From: Halorientalis regularis
GTDB lineage: Archaea; Halobacteriota; Halobacteria; Halobacteriales; Haloarculaceae
Length of the DNA: 64,000 bases
Reading direction: 5' to 3'
Assembly (NCBI RefSeq): GCF_023698535.1
Contig: NZ_JALJCL010000002.1
Span: forward strand, 302,707 to 366,706
Position numbers and translations under genes: made by a program. How positions within the stretch are numbered: the stretch's first letter is position 1; each line of letters opens with the position of its first letter. Shown in pieces: positions 52,101-60,335 of this stretch. The notes under the pieces were generated by a model. That model was given only the letters and a program-made list of their open reading frames with translations. It did not search any database and was not told the DNA's origin.

Positions 52101-55019
52101 TGGTCGGAGCCGCGCGTGCTGACCAACGACAGCCGGTATCAGGGGTCGCCCGTCGCAGCGGCCATCGCGTCCGGGACCGGGTTCGTGGTCGCGTACGAAC
52201 GTGACGGCGACTTCGACTACACGACGCTCGACGACGAGACCGTCGAGTACGCCCGTCTCGACGCTGCCGGCACGCCGGTCGAGAACGGGACCCTGGGTAA
52301 CGGCCACGGGCCGCGAGCAGCGCCGACCGACACCGGTGCGGTCAGAATCGGCCACGAAAGCCCGAGCGACGGCGCGAGCACCCTCGTCGTCTCGGAAGTG
52401 GACGACACCGGCGTGACGACGCTGCGTGAGGAGGCCGTCGACAATCTGACGACGTTCGACGTCGCCGCCGACGCCGTCGCCTGGACTGCGGACGGTACCT
52501 CCGGATCGGGGGCGGTCACGCTGGCGGACGGGGACGGCGTTCGAACCGTCCCGGTCGGCAACGGGACAACCGTCCGGGAGCTGCGGCTCGCGACGGTGGG
52601 CGACCGGCGGTTGCTCCAGTACCAGGGGTCGAGCCCGGCCGCGGACGAGGCGTTCCTGCCGAACGCCCGGACCACCTACTACCAGCTGTTCCGCAACGGG
52701 AGCTGGTCGCCACCCCGGACAGTCGAACAGGCCGTCGACACCGACAGGACGATCTACGACCACGCCGTGACGACCGACGACCGGTCGTTCGTCTCGGTGG
52801 CGGCGGCGGTCGCGTTCGGACAACCGGGTGCGGTCGACGACCTGTTCTACGTCGACCACGACTACCGTCCGGACCTGACCGTCTCACTGCCCGAGGACGA
52901 CCGTGCGACCGTCCGCAACGCGACCGTCGGCGACCGCGTGAGCCTGGACGTGACCGTCGCAAACACGGGTGACGCCGGCACCGGTGGGCGGAGTGAGCTG
53001 GCGGCGGCGGACGGGAACGGAACCGTGATCGACGCGGTCACCGTCGATCCGATCGACGCCGGGAGCCGGTCCACGGTGTCCGTCACGACGACCGTGCCCG
53101 AAACCGGCGTCGTCACGCTCAGAGCCGACGCCGAGGGCGAGTTGGCGGAACTCTCGGAAGCGAACAACGAGGCGACGGCGGTCGCACAGCGGCCCCGGCT
53201 GTCGGTCGAGAACGCGCGACAGACGCCGACGACCGACGGGCTGGTGATGAACGCCACGGTCACGAACGCGGGCGAGACGCTCGTGACGAACGCGTCGGTC
53301 GAACTGGTGAACGGCGACCTGGGACTCGAACGGAGCGTCGCTGGGTCGCTGGCGCCGGGTGAGACGGGGAGCGTGGGCTTCGAGGTCTCGCGTGACGTAC
53401 TCAACCGTAGCGAGCCGGGCCAGGTGCTCGTGCGGGCGACAGAGCCTGCAGAGCAGCGACTCGCGGCCCGCGAGAGGCTGCCCCTGGCTCGGGCCGGTCC
53501 GACGATCCCGGAACCCGGTGTCGAGGCGGTGTCGCTGGGGAACACGACGTTCGTCAGCGTACCGATCACGAACGGCGGCCTGAACGGCACGCGGACAGAG
53601 TTGGAAGTCGCCTACGGTGACGACGTCCGGACGCGCCAGGTCTGCGTGCCGCCGGCGACCGCGGAGCGACCGACCGGGTTCCGACGCGCGTTCGTGACCG
53701 CGCCGAACCTGTCGACCGGGCAGTCGGTCTCGGTCGCACTGAACGACAGCCGCAACGGAACCGCGCGGTCCGTGGCACCCACCGAGCGCGGGACCGTCGC
53801 CCGGGTGCGGGTCCGGCCGCGGGACGGCGAGGCACCCCCGCTGGTCGACGGCCGATTGCCGACCGACGCCGACTGTGACGGCGTGTACGAGGACTTCGAC
53901 GGGGACGGCGTCGTCACGGACGACGACCTCCGGGCGTTCTTCGAGCGCAGGACCGACGAATCGTTACGGACGCAGCGCCCGCGGTTCGACGCCAACGGTG
54001 ACGGTCGGGTCGACGTCCACGACGTCCAGACGATACTCGCCGAGACCGACGACGGCGACGGTGCCGACGGAGGCGGCCCGCAGCCGTCCGTCGTCGGCCC
54101 GTCTGAACCGGGTCCCACGGGCGCGCCCGGCGCGGTCGCCGGTGTGGCGTTCGCCGGTGCGGCCACCGGTGGGACCGCCGGCGTGGGGGCACAGACCGCG
54201 GCGACGGAACCGGAGATCGAGATCGAAGACGGCGTCACGGTCCCAGCGGACGGGACGGCGACGGTAGCCGTCACCGTCCCGAACGACCCGGTCGGCGCGT
54301 TCAACGTGACGGTTCGGGCGGACGGACCGCTGACCGTCACCGAGCTGGCGGCCGTCGACAGCGAGTACAGCGAACAACTGGCCGACCGCGACGGCGGACC
54401 GGCGCTGGTCGCGGCCGGCCACGGCGACGGGCCGGCCATCCTCGAAGCGACCCTCCGCGGCGAGGCGACCGGCAACGGGACCGTCGTCGTCGACACCGAG
54501 AGCATCAGCGACGACGGCGGAACGCGGTACGAGTCACCGGCGGCGGTGTCGGCGTCGCTGACCGTCGCCGCGGACGTGGACGCCGGCAGTGGGTCCGACG
54601 ACTCCGGGAGCGGCTCGGACGATGGGTCCAGCGACTCCGGGACTGGCTCGGACGGTGGGTCCGACGGCGGCACGGGGTCCGGTGGCGGCGGCAACGCCGG
54701 TGGTGTGACCGGCGGCGGTGACGCTGGAGTGGCGGACGACGGAGAACGGACCGTGACGGCCACGCCGGAGCGGACGACCGAGGGAACCCGGACGGAGACC
54801 ACCACGACGACGGCGACCGAATCCACGACGGAGCCGACGACGGAGACCAGTGGTGCGACGCCGATTACGGCGGCGGAGCCGGCCGCGGAGGACGGCGGGA
54901 CGCCGACCGCGGCGCCGACCACGACCACGGCCGACGGGCCTGGGTTCGGCCGACTCGCGGCGCTGGTCGCGCTGTTCGTCGCCGTCCTCGCGGCTCGGAT
55001 TCGCCGCCGCGGTCGGTGA
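46113..55019 (+). CDS. Giant secreted surface protein: GLUG repeats, CARDB, dockerin- and cohesin-like domains, PGF-CTERM
   Basis: 2,968 residues. The Sec signal is RSGRAVLVLVVTAALVVWPIAG. Three homologous blocks of about 350 residues (starting near 85, 440 and 790) each open with IEDWNDLDAIR, contain many GLUG-type GGLVGxN...V units and close with YWDTE..GQ...TW. A beta-rich middle follows, then propeller-like sequence (about 1870-2240) and CARDB-like domains (about 2250-2450). A dockerin-like EF-hand pair (DADCDGVYEDFDGDGVVTDDD, then FDANGDGRVDVHDVQTIL) lies near 2585-2650 and a cohesin-like sandwich near 2703-2823. An acidic Ser/Gly linker, a Thr-rich stalk and the PGF-CTERM tail (PGFGRLAALVALFV then basic end) finish it. 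Archaeosortase should cleave and lipid-anchor it. ATG 46113 is chosen because the signal peptide starts there; GTG 45981 is in frame. Confidence 0.88.
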   Translation: MRGSDRSRSPRRRSGRAVLVLVVTAALVVWPIAGAVGPLGAVAAQADDGTRTVGGSDTTASRAAGGGPVAEGRSSVVAQQANPVEIEDWNDLDAIRNDLDGDYVLVNDLDETTPGYEDVAGPNANSGSGFEPIGNDSARFSGTLDGNGHEIVGLFADRPDTTPVGLIGNSRGSVTDLALSDVDLNGDNGVGAVVGRNSGTVANVQVSGVLNASFYVGGVAGSNSGLVNRTTVSGTIEGRYGGGVVGVNNDEGVVRQSNNTASVRARQAGGVVGSNNGLVRLSSNAGTVTGDFTVGGIVGVNGNALIEGEAVTTAYNTGTVNHTGPSDTGGTGGIVGRNIATVNRSWVSAAVESGLERDVAAAVGFTDGTVSGVYYDTSATAIDDRNATGLAGSELQGDSAVDAMDRLDFQNTWETGGQDEFPDLRVQVGADVGSGPSSRIEDWNDLDAIRQNLSDDYVLANDLTPSTPGYEDVAGPEANNGSGFEPIGVESEQFNGTFDGDGHTVSGLSIDRPNDSHAGLFGWNNGTVRNVSLVDAEVTARDAVGTLVGTNGGTVRNVSARGTVGGRDVAGGLVGLNEPTGTVREASATVTVGDQDLTNAGGLVGFNEGTVRGASAGGTVSGDTWVGGLVGFSSFEGSVTNVSANGTVSGDTWVGGLVGDNGGIVQAAVAAGAVDGADRVGGLVGENRRRVTDTFAVGPVSGTTNVGGLVGYNNSFGPTDPVEDSYWDTETTGQGTSGDDATPLSTTEMTGQAARENMSGLDFENTWAAGGPGEYPELRALADGGPSSRIEDWNDLDAIRQNLSGDYVLANDLTPSTAGYDEVAGPDANDGLGFEPIGNGTAGFTGSFDGNGRVISGLVVNQTGVGQAENNRGLFYNLSGRVTDLALENVDVGGAANVGGLAGYTGSLQNATIRNVSVAGEIRSVVGNAGGIAGTAFSGTTITDSTTAVEIDTDNTVGGLIGIALSTDVRRSQARGRISAGGGVAGGLIGFNEEVTVRNSSAAVDVAASGPEVGGLVGFQSVQSEVVDSYATGNVSGTSSVGGLVGAFGGVLDRTYATGEVTGDSNVGGLTGERDRFTGERTVRNSYWDTEATGQDGSANGTALTTAAMTGDAARGNMTGFDFDDTWYVPGPDEFPRLRALDDVERNDTALRGLEVTDRQFRQFLRNEEGRTVVVNVTNRGVVNQTEDVVFSIPTEEAPVGRNEVVSTVRLRENVTFEPLETKTFEFRLPEIELGPSSNTDFEVSYDRQQGTLELTNNASRPLIAGEVIVDGTNLTDVDGLTRLSAVTSLDGNETVDPGRTVSLPTTSDAATLRVLVSERITPTLEADTLRRDVDLFLLPSSARPTPRVRADRDPAFPVTQPVRFRVGQAVRSYFFGRGSETPDVEWEFLYPSLDRARGRPGGIGVPDDIEKVTFTGTRVTQAFAEAGRAGASVTVQYPNQPQTTFRTKPYRVGSPEQLPPILTGVDGSDGVYISDPGDDLEPDGETTIREGFGAQFLAPDQVTRVTFAPQWVDGGNVTDTNPSDGWSAEFDVSDVPNDDGFGPDAELRVVAVDDEGRTVETVDLYTTDPPLWAERIYRNGGSTVGSDGGTVGEAIVIPDGGLNAVVEPPKSYPVVGGKQIGLSGAIRYGVDTYQREAFAARYGDGSLSVGVPLSAVTNVNQSFRIGAAAEYGVPEWRLNGNARFYVIARTLLTRDLQIGLPGRFPAVGGQNVSASAYIGPGYGFELTLSGIRGGRLTVDEGLGYANVTGGVEAAQSVAGQEVFVSVDGEIEGNGEATIDNDPNRFDDVSITSIDFGGSLDGAVGARVSAPGFSGEFTAGKTLFAAGSQDVDRPGPPFAARAGPSTVLPMAAGTPAVPLSLDRAPTLGQTGRRASYDPADGRLTDNGLNDTDPAIAGSDGDYTVAWSGQARDRPQPERREIYVREYADGSFGDRVRLTDDAAYNVDPTVARAGGTTVVAWARMESDQLDSIPAGELTFQDTRNASEIAYAVNDDTGWSEPRVLTNDSRYQGSPVAAAIASGTGFVVAYERDGDFDYTTLDDETVEYARLDAAGTPVENGTLGNGHGPRAAPTDTGAVRIGHESPSDGASTLVVSEVDDTGVTTLREEAVDNLTTFDVAADAVAWTADGTSGSGAVTLADGDGVRTVPVGNGTTVRELRLATVGDRRLLQYQGSSPAADEAFLPNARTTYYQLFRNGSWSPPRTVEQAVDTDRTIYDHAVTTDDRSFVSVAAAVAFGQPGAVDDLFYVDHDYRPDLTVSLPEDDRATVRNATVGDRVSLDVTVANTGDAGTGGRSELAAADGNGTVIDAVTVDPIDAGSRSTVSVTTTVPETGVVTLRADAEGELAELSEANNEATAVAQRPRLSVENARQTPTTDGLVMNATVTNAGETLVTNASVELVNGDLGLERSVAGSLAPGETGSVGFEVSRDVLNRSEPGQVLVRATEPAEQRLAARERLPLARAGPTIPEPGVEAVSLGNTTFVSVPITNGGLNGTRTELEVAYGDDVRTRQVCVPPATAERPTGFRRAFVTAPNLSTGQSVSVALNDSRNGTARSVAPTERGTVARVRVRPRDGEAPPLVDGRLPTDADCDGVYEDFDGDGVVTDDDLRAFFERRTDESLRTQRPRFDANGDGRVDVHDVQTILAETDDGDGADGGGPQPSVVGPSEPGPTGAPGAVAGVAFAGAATGGTAGVGAQTAATEPEIEIEDGVTVPADGTATVAVTVPNDPVGAFNVTVRADGPLTVTELAAVDSEYSEQLADRDGGPALVAAGHGDGPAILEATLRGEATGNGTVVVDTESISDDGGTRYESPAAVSASLTVAADVDAGSGSDDSGSGSDDGSSDSGTGSDGGSDGGTGSGGGGNAGGVTGGGDAGVADDGERTVTATPERTTEGTRTETTTTTATESTTEPTTETSGATPITAAEPAAEDGGTPTAAPTTTTADGPGFGRLAALVALFVAVLAARIRRRGR
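47416..48562 (+). repeat. Long direct DNA repeats inside the giant gene
   Basis: The 97 bp from 47416 and the 97 bp from 48466 differ at only 4 positions by my count (spacing 1,050 bp, 350 codons). A third, more diverged copy of the same module start lies about 1,062 bp upstream (GACTGGAACGACCTCGACGC at 46374). The low divergence suggests recent duplication or gene conversion, and recombination could expand or contract the number of blocks. Confidence 0.8.
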
Positions 55020-55463
55020 CCCGCCGACACCGGCGTCACCGACCGACACAGGCCGGGTGCGCGTAGACCGAATCGTCCTCGACCGGACCGTCACGGAGAA
55101 GGCGGCCGGTGTCCGACCGGGAAATACGCGTGTACGACAGCGCAGACGACTACCCGGATCTCCTTGTCCCTCTGCCCGATCGGATCGTCACTGTGCTCGA
55201 CGATCGCGACGAAAGGGTAGCCGAGATGACCGTGGAGGCACTCCAGCGTACGGTCGGGGAGCGATACGCCGCGGGGATCGGTTCGGATCGTTCTCTTTCG
55301 ATCCACGAGGAGTCATCAGAGAGTGGGTACACAGGACGCTTCGACGGACCCCAGTTCTGGAGGGGTCCCCGGGTCACTCGCAGAGCCAGTCGGTACGAGA
55401 GAGGGCCAATCCGGACACCGGCCGTCCGTAATTTTAAGTCAGAAAACGCGACCAAGCCGGCAT
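55020..55463 (+). other. Gap before the pilus operon with a possible decayed gene start
   Basis: From GTG 55109 an acidic, coding-like stretch of about 60-75 codons (SDREIRVYDSADDYPDLLVP, then VTVLDDRDERVAEMTVEALQ, then RTVGERYAAGIG) occurs. It has no stop before running out of frame into the ATPase gene, so it is likely a truncated or frameshifted small gene. The end of the region carries TTTTAA (55432-55437), a good TATA box for the ATPase gene 27-32 nt downstream. Confidence 0.35.
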
Positions 55464-57704
55464 ATGAGCCAACGGGTTGGGGAGCAGGTGCCAGCGCCGG
55501 TCCCGCCGGACGATCCAGACGCCTGGTACGCGCCCGACGTGTGCGACCAGCGGGAGGTGCATCCCGGGGTGGTCGCGACGATCCGCGAGCGCCCGGACGG
55601 GTTCGGCTACGAGGTCCGGGAGCCGAGTATGACACCCGCCGAACGGAGCGACTTCGGCCGCGTGCGCGACCACTTCGCGGACGCCGGCTTCGCCCGGCCG
55701 CTCACCCGCGAGGGGGCCATCGAGTCGATGCAACGGGGCTTCGCGCCGAAGTCCCGCCGCGTGATCGGCCGGCTGACCGACTGCACGCCCGCCGGTCGCC
55801 GTCGCCTGGACTACCACACGCTCGCCGAGTTGCGCTGTCTGGAAGAACTGACACCCTACGCGCTGGACGAGCGCATCGACGTGGCCGACGCAGCGGAGGA
55901 TCGGCTGGTCGTCCACACCGAGGACTACGCGCCCGCCATCACGGAACTCCCAGCCGATCCCGACCACCTCGAACGGTTCGCCAGCGACCGGCTCGAACGC
56001 CACACCGTCACCTTCCACGGGTTCGAGATCCCCGTCGTCGTCTACCGAGAGAACGTGCTGGGCAACGATCCGTTCACCACCAAGTACGCGGTGCAGGAAC
56101 CCGACCTCCTGCCGGGCGACGAACAACTCATCGAGGACTGCAAGGAGCGCATCTGGGAGACCAGTACCGACGGGCTCGTCGAGGACGCCGCCGCGTTCGT
56201 CGCCGAACGCGCCCGGGAGCTGCTCTCCCGACAGCTGACCGCCCGGAACACCCGCGCGTGGTTCGACGCCCTCTCCTACCGGGTCCGAACGGCCCTGGCC
56301 GAGTACGACCTGGCCGTTCCGCCGGTCGACCGCCGGTTCGCCGACGACCGGCTGTCGGATCTCGTCTACTACGTCCTGCGCGATTACGTCGGCCACGGCA
56401 AACTCACCATCCCGATCCGCGATCCGACGCTCGAGGACATCGAGGCCAACAGAGTGGGCGAGCGCGTCAAGGTCGTCCCGCGTGCGGACGTGGGGCACAA
56501 CGAGCGCATCCCGACCAACCTGACCTTCGAGGACGAGAAGACGTTCGTCAACGTCGTCACGCAACTGGCCGCGGCCGACGGGACGGAATTGAACGCCAGC
56601 ACGCCCAGTGCGAAGGTGAACCTCCAGCCCGAGGGCGTCGAGGAGACGATCCGGTGTGCGGTGGCGCTCCCGACGATCAGCGAGGACGGCCCCCACATCT
56701 CGATCCGCAAGCAGGCCCCCGACGTGATGACACCCGTGGACCTCCTCCAGCGCAACAGCGTCTCGACGGAACTGGTCGCCCTGCTGTGGTTGCTGTACGA
56801 ACACCGCGGCGTCGTCCTCTTCTCGGGCCCGACCGGTGTCGGGAAGACGACGCTGATGAACGCCCACATGCCCTTCGTCCGGTACGACGATCGACCGATC
56901 AGCATCGACGAAGGGTCCCGCGAGGTGGAGTTGCCCCACGAGACCGGCGTCTCGCTCACCACCCGCGACCACGAGAGCGAGTACAAGCGCGTCACGATGT
57001 CGGACCTCATGACCGAAGCTAACTACCTCAATCCCGACATCGAGGTGATCGCCGAGATCAACACGCCTGCTTCCTTCGAAACCTTCGCCGAGAGCCTGAA
57101 TACCGGCCACGGCATCATCGGGACGACCCACGCCGAGGACGTGCGGACGCTAGTCAACCGGATCGTCGAGCAGGGACTCCCGCCGTACCTGCTGAAGGAA
57201 CTCGATCTGGTCGTCTTCCCCCGCCATATCGACGGCGACCGCTACGTCGGCCGGGTCGTCGAACTGCTGGACGAGTCGGCGTTCCGTGAGCTGGACCGCG
57301 AGGCCGACGCCTGTGGCACGATCCGCAAGGACGGGACGACGATCTACTACAACACCGTCGTCGAGCGGGGCCACGACGGCGAGTTCCGACTGGCCTACGA
57401 CCACCCCCAGCTGGGCGACGACGAGCGGGCGATGGAGACACGTGTGTTCGACCGCCTCGCCGAGCGAACCGACAGACCAGTCGACGCCGTCGAGGACGAG
57501 TTCCACCGGAAACACCGGTACGTGGAGTACCTCGAACGCGAGGGCGTCACCGACTTCGAGGACCTGTTCGAGTTCCTCGCCGACCTGTGGACCGACGAGG
57601 CGGCCACGGTGGAACGAGCGAGCCGATCCGTCGCTGACCGCGACGGCAACGGCTACGAACCGGACATCGAGATGGAACTCGGAGGGGCCGATGGCGACGA
57701 CTGA
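55464..57704 (+). CDS. Type II/IV secretion (pilus assembly) ATPase
   Basis: A 746-residue VirB11/PilB-type ATPase. A long N-terminal region (about 1-290) is followed by an NTD with YVLRDYVGHGKLTIPIRDP near 310 and the CTD with LFSGPTGVGKTTLMNAHMP near 452. An Asp/Glu box region is PISIDEGSREVELPH near 475, the Walker B-equivalent is EVIAEINTPASFETFAESLN near 525, and the His box is TGHGIIGTTHAEDV near 545. It powers assembly of pilin-like subunits with the TadC-like protein encoded next. ATG 55464 has a TTTTAA box 27-32 nt upstream. The downstream start overlaps its end by 14 bp. Confidence 0.92.
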   Translation: MSQRVGEQVPAPVPPDDPDAWYAPDVCDQREVHPGVVATIRERPDGFGYEVREPSMTPAERSDFGRVRDHFADAGFARPLTREGAIESMQRGFAPKSRRVIGRLTDCTPAGRRRLDYHTLAELRCLEELTPYALDERIDVADAAEDRLVVHTEDYAPAITELPADPDHLERFASDRLERHTVTFHGFEIPVVVYRENVLGNDPFTTKYAVQEPDLLPGDEQLIEDCKERIWETSTDGLVEDAAAFVAERARELLSRQLTARNTRAWFDALSYRVRTALAEYDLAVPPVDRRFADDRLSDLVYYVLRDYVGHGKLTIPIRDPTLEDIEANRVGERVKVVPRADVGHNERIPTNLTFEDEKTFVNVVTQLAAADGTELNASTPSAKVNLQPEGVEETIRCAVALPTISEDGPHISIRKQAPDVMTPVDLLQRNSVSTELVALLWLLYEHRGVVLFSGPTGVGKTTLMNAHMPFVRYDDRPISIDEGSREVELPHETGVSLTTRDHESEYKRVTMSDLMTEANYLNPDIEVIAEINTPASFETFAESLNTGHGIIGTTHAEDVRTLVNRIVEQGLPPYLLKELDLVVFPRHIDGDRYVGRVVELLDESAFRELDREADACGTIRKDGTTIYYNTVVERGHDGEFRLAYDHPQLGDDERAMETRVFDRLAERTDRPVDAVEDEFHRKHRYVEYLEREGVTDFEDLFEFLADLWTDEAATVERASRSVADRDGNGYEPDIEMELGGADGDD

Positions 57705-59622
57705 CCGGGACACGGTGACCAGTCCCGCATCCGGGACCCGATCGCTCTCCGTCCTCGACCGTGGGCTGTATGCACTCTTTTCGCGCCATGCCGACCGGGC
57801 GCGACACGAACCCGACCGGAAGCGCTACCGGGCCGCGAACCTCCCGACCGGGTTCGACGTGTACCTCGCGCGGGTCTACGGCGTCTCCTGGGTCGTGCTG
57901 GTCGCGCTCGCGGTGCTGACCGGGACAGTCACCGCCGCCCTGCCTTCGGCGCTGATCGACAGTATCGTCGGCTTCCTGGGGTCGGGGCTCCCGGTCGTCA
58001 ACCGGATCGGCCTCCCCGCGATTCCCCGACTGTACGTCGCGCTCGGGATCGGACTGGCGGCCGGGCTGGTCGGCAAGCGAGTCACCGTCTGGACCGGCGG
58101 GCTCTACCTCCGGTGGGTCGCCAGCGCACGCCGGTCGAGCATCGAGCGCACTCTTCCGGGGGCGGTCCGGTACCTGCGGGTCCTCGCGACGGGGAGTAGC
58201 GACCAGCGCACGATGTTGCGAACCGTCGCCGACCAGGACGCCTACGGCGAGACGGCGGTCGCCTTCCGGACAGCGCTGAACAAGGCCGAGTTGACCGGCA
58301 GCGTCGACGAGGGCCTGGAGATGGTCGCTCGTGACACCCCCTCCACGGACCTGCTCGCGCCCTTCCTGCTGAAGTTCCGGGAACACGCCAATCAGGGCGG
58401 GGACGCGCTGGCGAACTACCTCCAGCTGGAGGGGCGGATGCTCTCGAACCGGGAGGCACGCGCCCGCGAGCGGACCAGCGGCTTCCTCGAACTCCTCTCC
58501 GAACTGTTCGTCGTCCTCCTGGTCCTCCCCGCGCTGTTCGTCCTCATCCTGACGGTGATGAGCGTCCTCGCGCCCGGGCTGTCCGAACCGGTCGCGACGC
58601 CCGTCGGACCGGTGGCGACCAGGACGGTCCTCGTCTACGGGAGCGGCGCGTTCGTCCTCGCGGTCGGTGCCGGCTCGGCGCTACTCGTGGAATCGCTCCG
58701 GCCGGCCGAACACTCCACGAGCCGGTACGGCCTGCCCGACGGCGTCCTCGCCCTGCTGGAGAGCGTGCCGACGAACCCCGCCAGCGCGGCCGTCGTGACC
58801 ACCCCACTGGCCGGGGCGATCACCGTCTTGCTGTGGACCTGGAGCTATCGCCCCCTGAACGCAGTTCTGTTGGGATACGTTGCGTTCGGGCTCCCGGTCG
58901 GGCTCGTCGCCGTCCGGCGAGCGCGCATCGACGACGCGAAGGATCGGGAGATCAAGGACTTCGTTCACGCCGTGTCGGGGCACGTCAGCCTCGGCCGGCC
59001 GTTCCCCGACGCGGTCGAGCGAGTCGCCCGCGAGGTCGACCTCGGCGCGCTCCAGAACGACGTGGACGACCTGGCGTTCACGATGAACCTGACGACCGGC
59101 GGCGACCGGAACGGGGACAGGACGGACGTACAGGCGGCCGCGCTCGCTCGATTCGTCGAGCAAGTCGGGACGCCGATGGCCGAACAGACCATCGGACTCG
59201 TGACCGGCGCACTCGACGCCGGCAGCGACTCCGAGGACGTGTTCGAGACGCTCCAGACCGAGATCGGGCGACTCTACCACGCCCGCAAGCAGTTGCGCTC
59301 CTCACTGCTGGTGTACGTCGCGGTCGGCTGGACGACGGCCCTCCTGGTCGTGGCGATCATGGTCGCAGTCAACGGCTACGTCCTCGACGGGTTCACCCAG
59401 CTATCCTCGGTTGCCGGATCGAGTGCAGGGCTGGCGATCAGTCCGGACGCCATCGACCCGGCGCGGGACCGCTGGCGGTTCTACGTCGTCACGCAGGCGA
59501 CGATGCTGGCGTGTGGCTGGTTCGCCGGCACCGCCTCGCGCGGTCGCTACGAGGCGCTGCTCCACTCGGCGGCGCTGGTCGGCGTCGCCTACGTCGTCTT
59601 CACGGGGGCGGGGATGGTATGA
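57691..59622 (+). CDS. Type II secretion F / TadC-like pilus membrane protein
   Basis: A 643-residue membrane platform protein with paired T2SF domains. The first (ALPGAVRYLRVLATGSSD-like sequence, then MVARDTPSTDLLAPFLLKF) lies near 150-230 with helices near 260 and 305. The second (VKDFVHAVSGHVSLGRPFPDAVE-like) lies near 425-520 with helices near 545 and 600. N-terminal helices near 65-130. It partners the preceding ATPase. GGAGGGG seven nt before ATG 57691 is a likely SD, in keeping with an internal operon start; the stop overlaps the next ATG (ATGA). Confidence 0.88.
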   Translation: MATTDRDTVTSPASGTRSLSVLDRGLYALFSRHADRARHEPDRKRYRAANLPTGFDVYLARVYGVSWVVLVALAVLTGTVTAALPSALIDSIVGFLGSGLPVVNRIGLPAIPRLYVALGIGLAAGLVGKRVTVWTGGLYLRWVASARRSSIERTLPGAVRYLRVLATGSSDQRTMLRTVADQDAYGETAVAFRTALNKAELTGSVDEGLEMVARDTPSTDLLAPFLLKFREHANQGGDALANYLQLEGRMLSNREARARERTSGFLELLSELFVVLLVLPALFVLILTVMSVLAPGLSEPVATPVGPVATRTVLVYGSGAFVLAVGAGSALLVESLRPAEHSTSRYGLPDGVLALLESVPTNPASAAVVTTPLAGAITVLLWTWSYRPLNAVLLGYVAFGLPVGLVAVRRARIDDAKDREIKDFVHAVSGHVSLGRPFPDAVERVAREVDLGALQNDVDDLAFTMNLTTGGDRNGDRTDVQAAALARFVEQVGTPMAEQTIGLVTGALDAGSDSEDVFETLQTEIGRLYHARKQLRSSLLVYVAVGWTTALLVVAIMVAVNGYVLDGFTQLSSVAGSSAGLAISPDAIDPARDRWRFYVVTQATMLACGWFAGTASRGRYEALLHSAALVGVAYVVFTGAGMV

Positions 59623-60335
59623 CCCGCGCTCAGTCGAACGTCGTCGGCGTCGCCCTCCTGCTGGGCATCGCGGTCATCTCGATGGCCGCGCTCACGGCCG
59701 CCGTCGGGGCGCTGGTCCAGCACAACGCGGCCAGCGCCGACGCCGCTCGGGTGGCGACCGCACTCGACGACGCACTCGAGCCCGTCGAGACGACCGGCCA
59801 GCACAGCGACACCGTCCGGTTCACCAGCGGCCACCTCTCGACCGTCGACCGTGAGATCAGAATCCTCGACGCCTCGGGCGTCCGCGCCACCGTCGAAGTC
59901 GGCGGACTCGTCTTCGAGGCCCGTGATCGCCGCGTTTCCTACGTGGGCGACGCCATCGTCCGGCGGTCCGGCGGGAGCGCGTGGCTCCACGACGGGCCAC
60001 CGATCACCGCCACAGCCGGTGGCGACGTGTTCGTCGCGAGCGTCGCGCGGCTCAACGCGAGCGCCGGTGGCGTCGGCGGCACCGGGGAGACCACGGCTAC
60101 CGTTCGCACTCGCGTCAGGCACAACCGGACCGCACTGGGAACGGGCACGTTCGGAATCGCCATCGAGACGGCCACGCCGGGACCGCTCGAACGCTGGTTC
60201 CGCGAGCGCGGCGCGACGGTCTCACGCCGGGACTTCGACGGTGACGGAACGGAGAGCGTCGTCGGACGCTTTCCGGGGAGCCGGACGGGATATCTCGTCG
60301 TCCACGACATGCACGCGGAGGTGAACGGCGGATGA
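59619..60335 (+). CDS. Pilin-like protein (DUF7289-like)
   Basis: A 238-residue protein with an N-terminal RAQSNVVGVALLLGIAVISM-type segment. This is a short charged leader plus hydrophobic helix, as in archaeal type IV pilins (QSNVVG motif), followed by a beta-rich extracellular domain (DREIRILDASGVRATVEVGG, FEARDRRVSYVGDAIVRR). It contains a possible prepilin peptidase site before the helix. It overlaps both neighbours (ATGA at each end). Probably a major or minor subunit of the appendage built by the preceding two proteins. Confidence 0.78.
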   Translation: MTRAQSNVVGVALLLGIAVISMAALTAAVGALVQHNAASADAARVATALDDALEPVETTGQHSDTVRFTSGHLSTVDREIRILDASGVRATVEVGGLVFEARDRRVSYVGDAIVRRSGGSAWLHDGPPITATAGGDVFVASVARLNASAGGVGGTGETTATVRTRVRHNRTALGTGTFGIAIETATPGPLERWFRERGATVSRRDFDGDGTESVVGRFPGSRTGYLVVHDMHAEVNGG

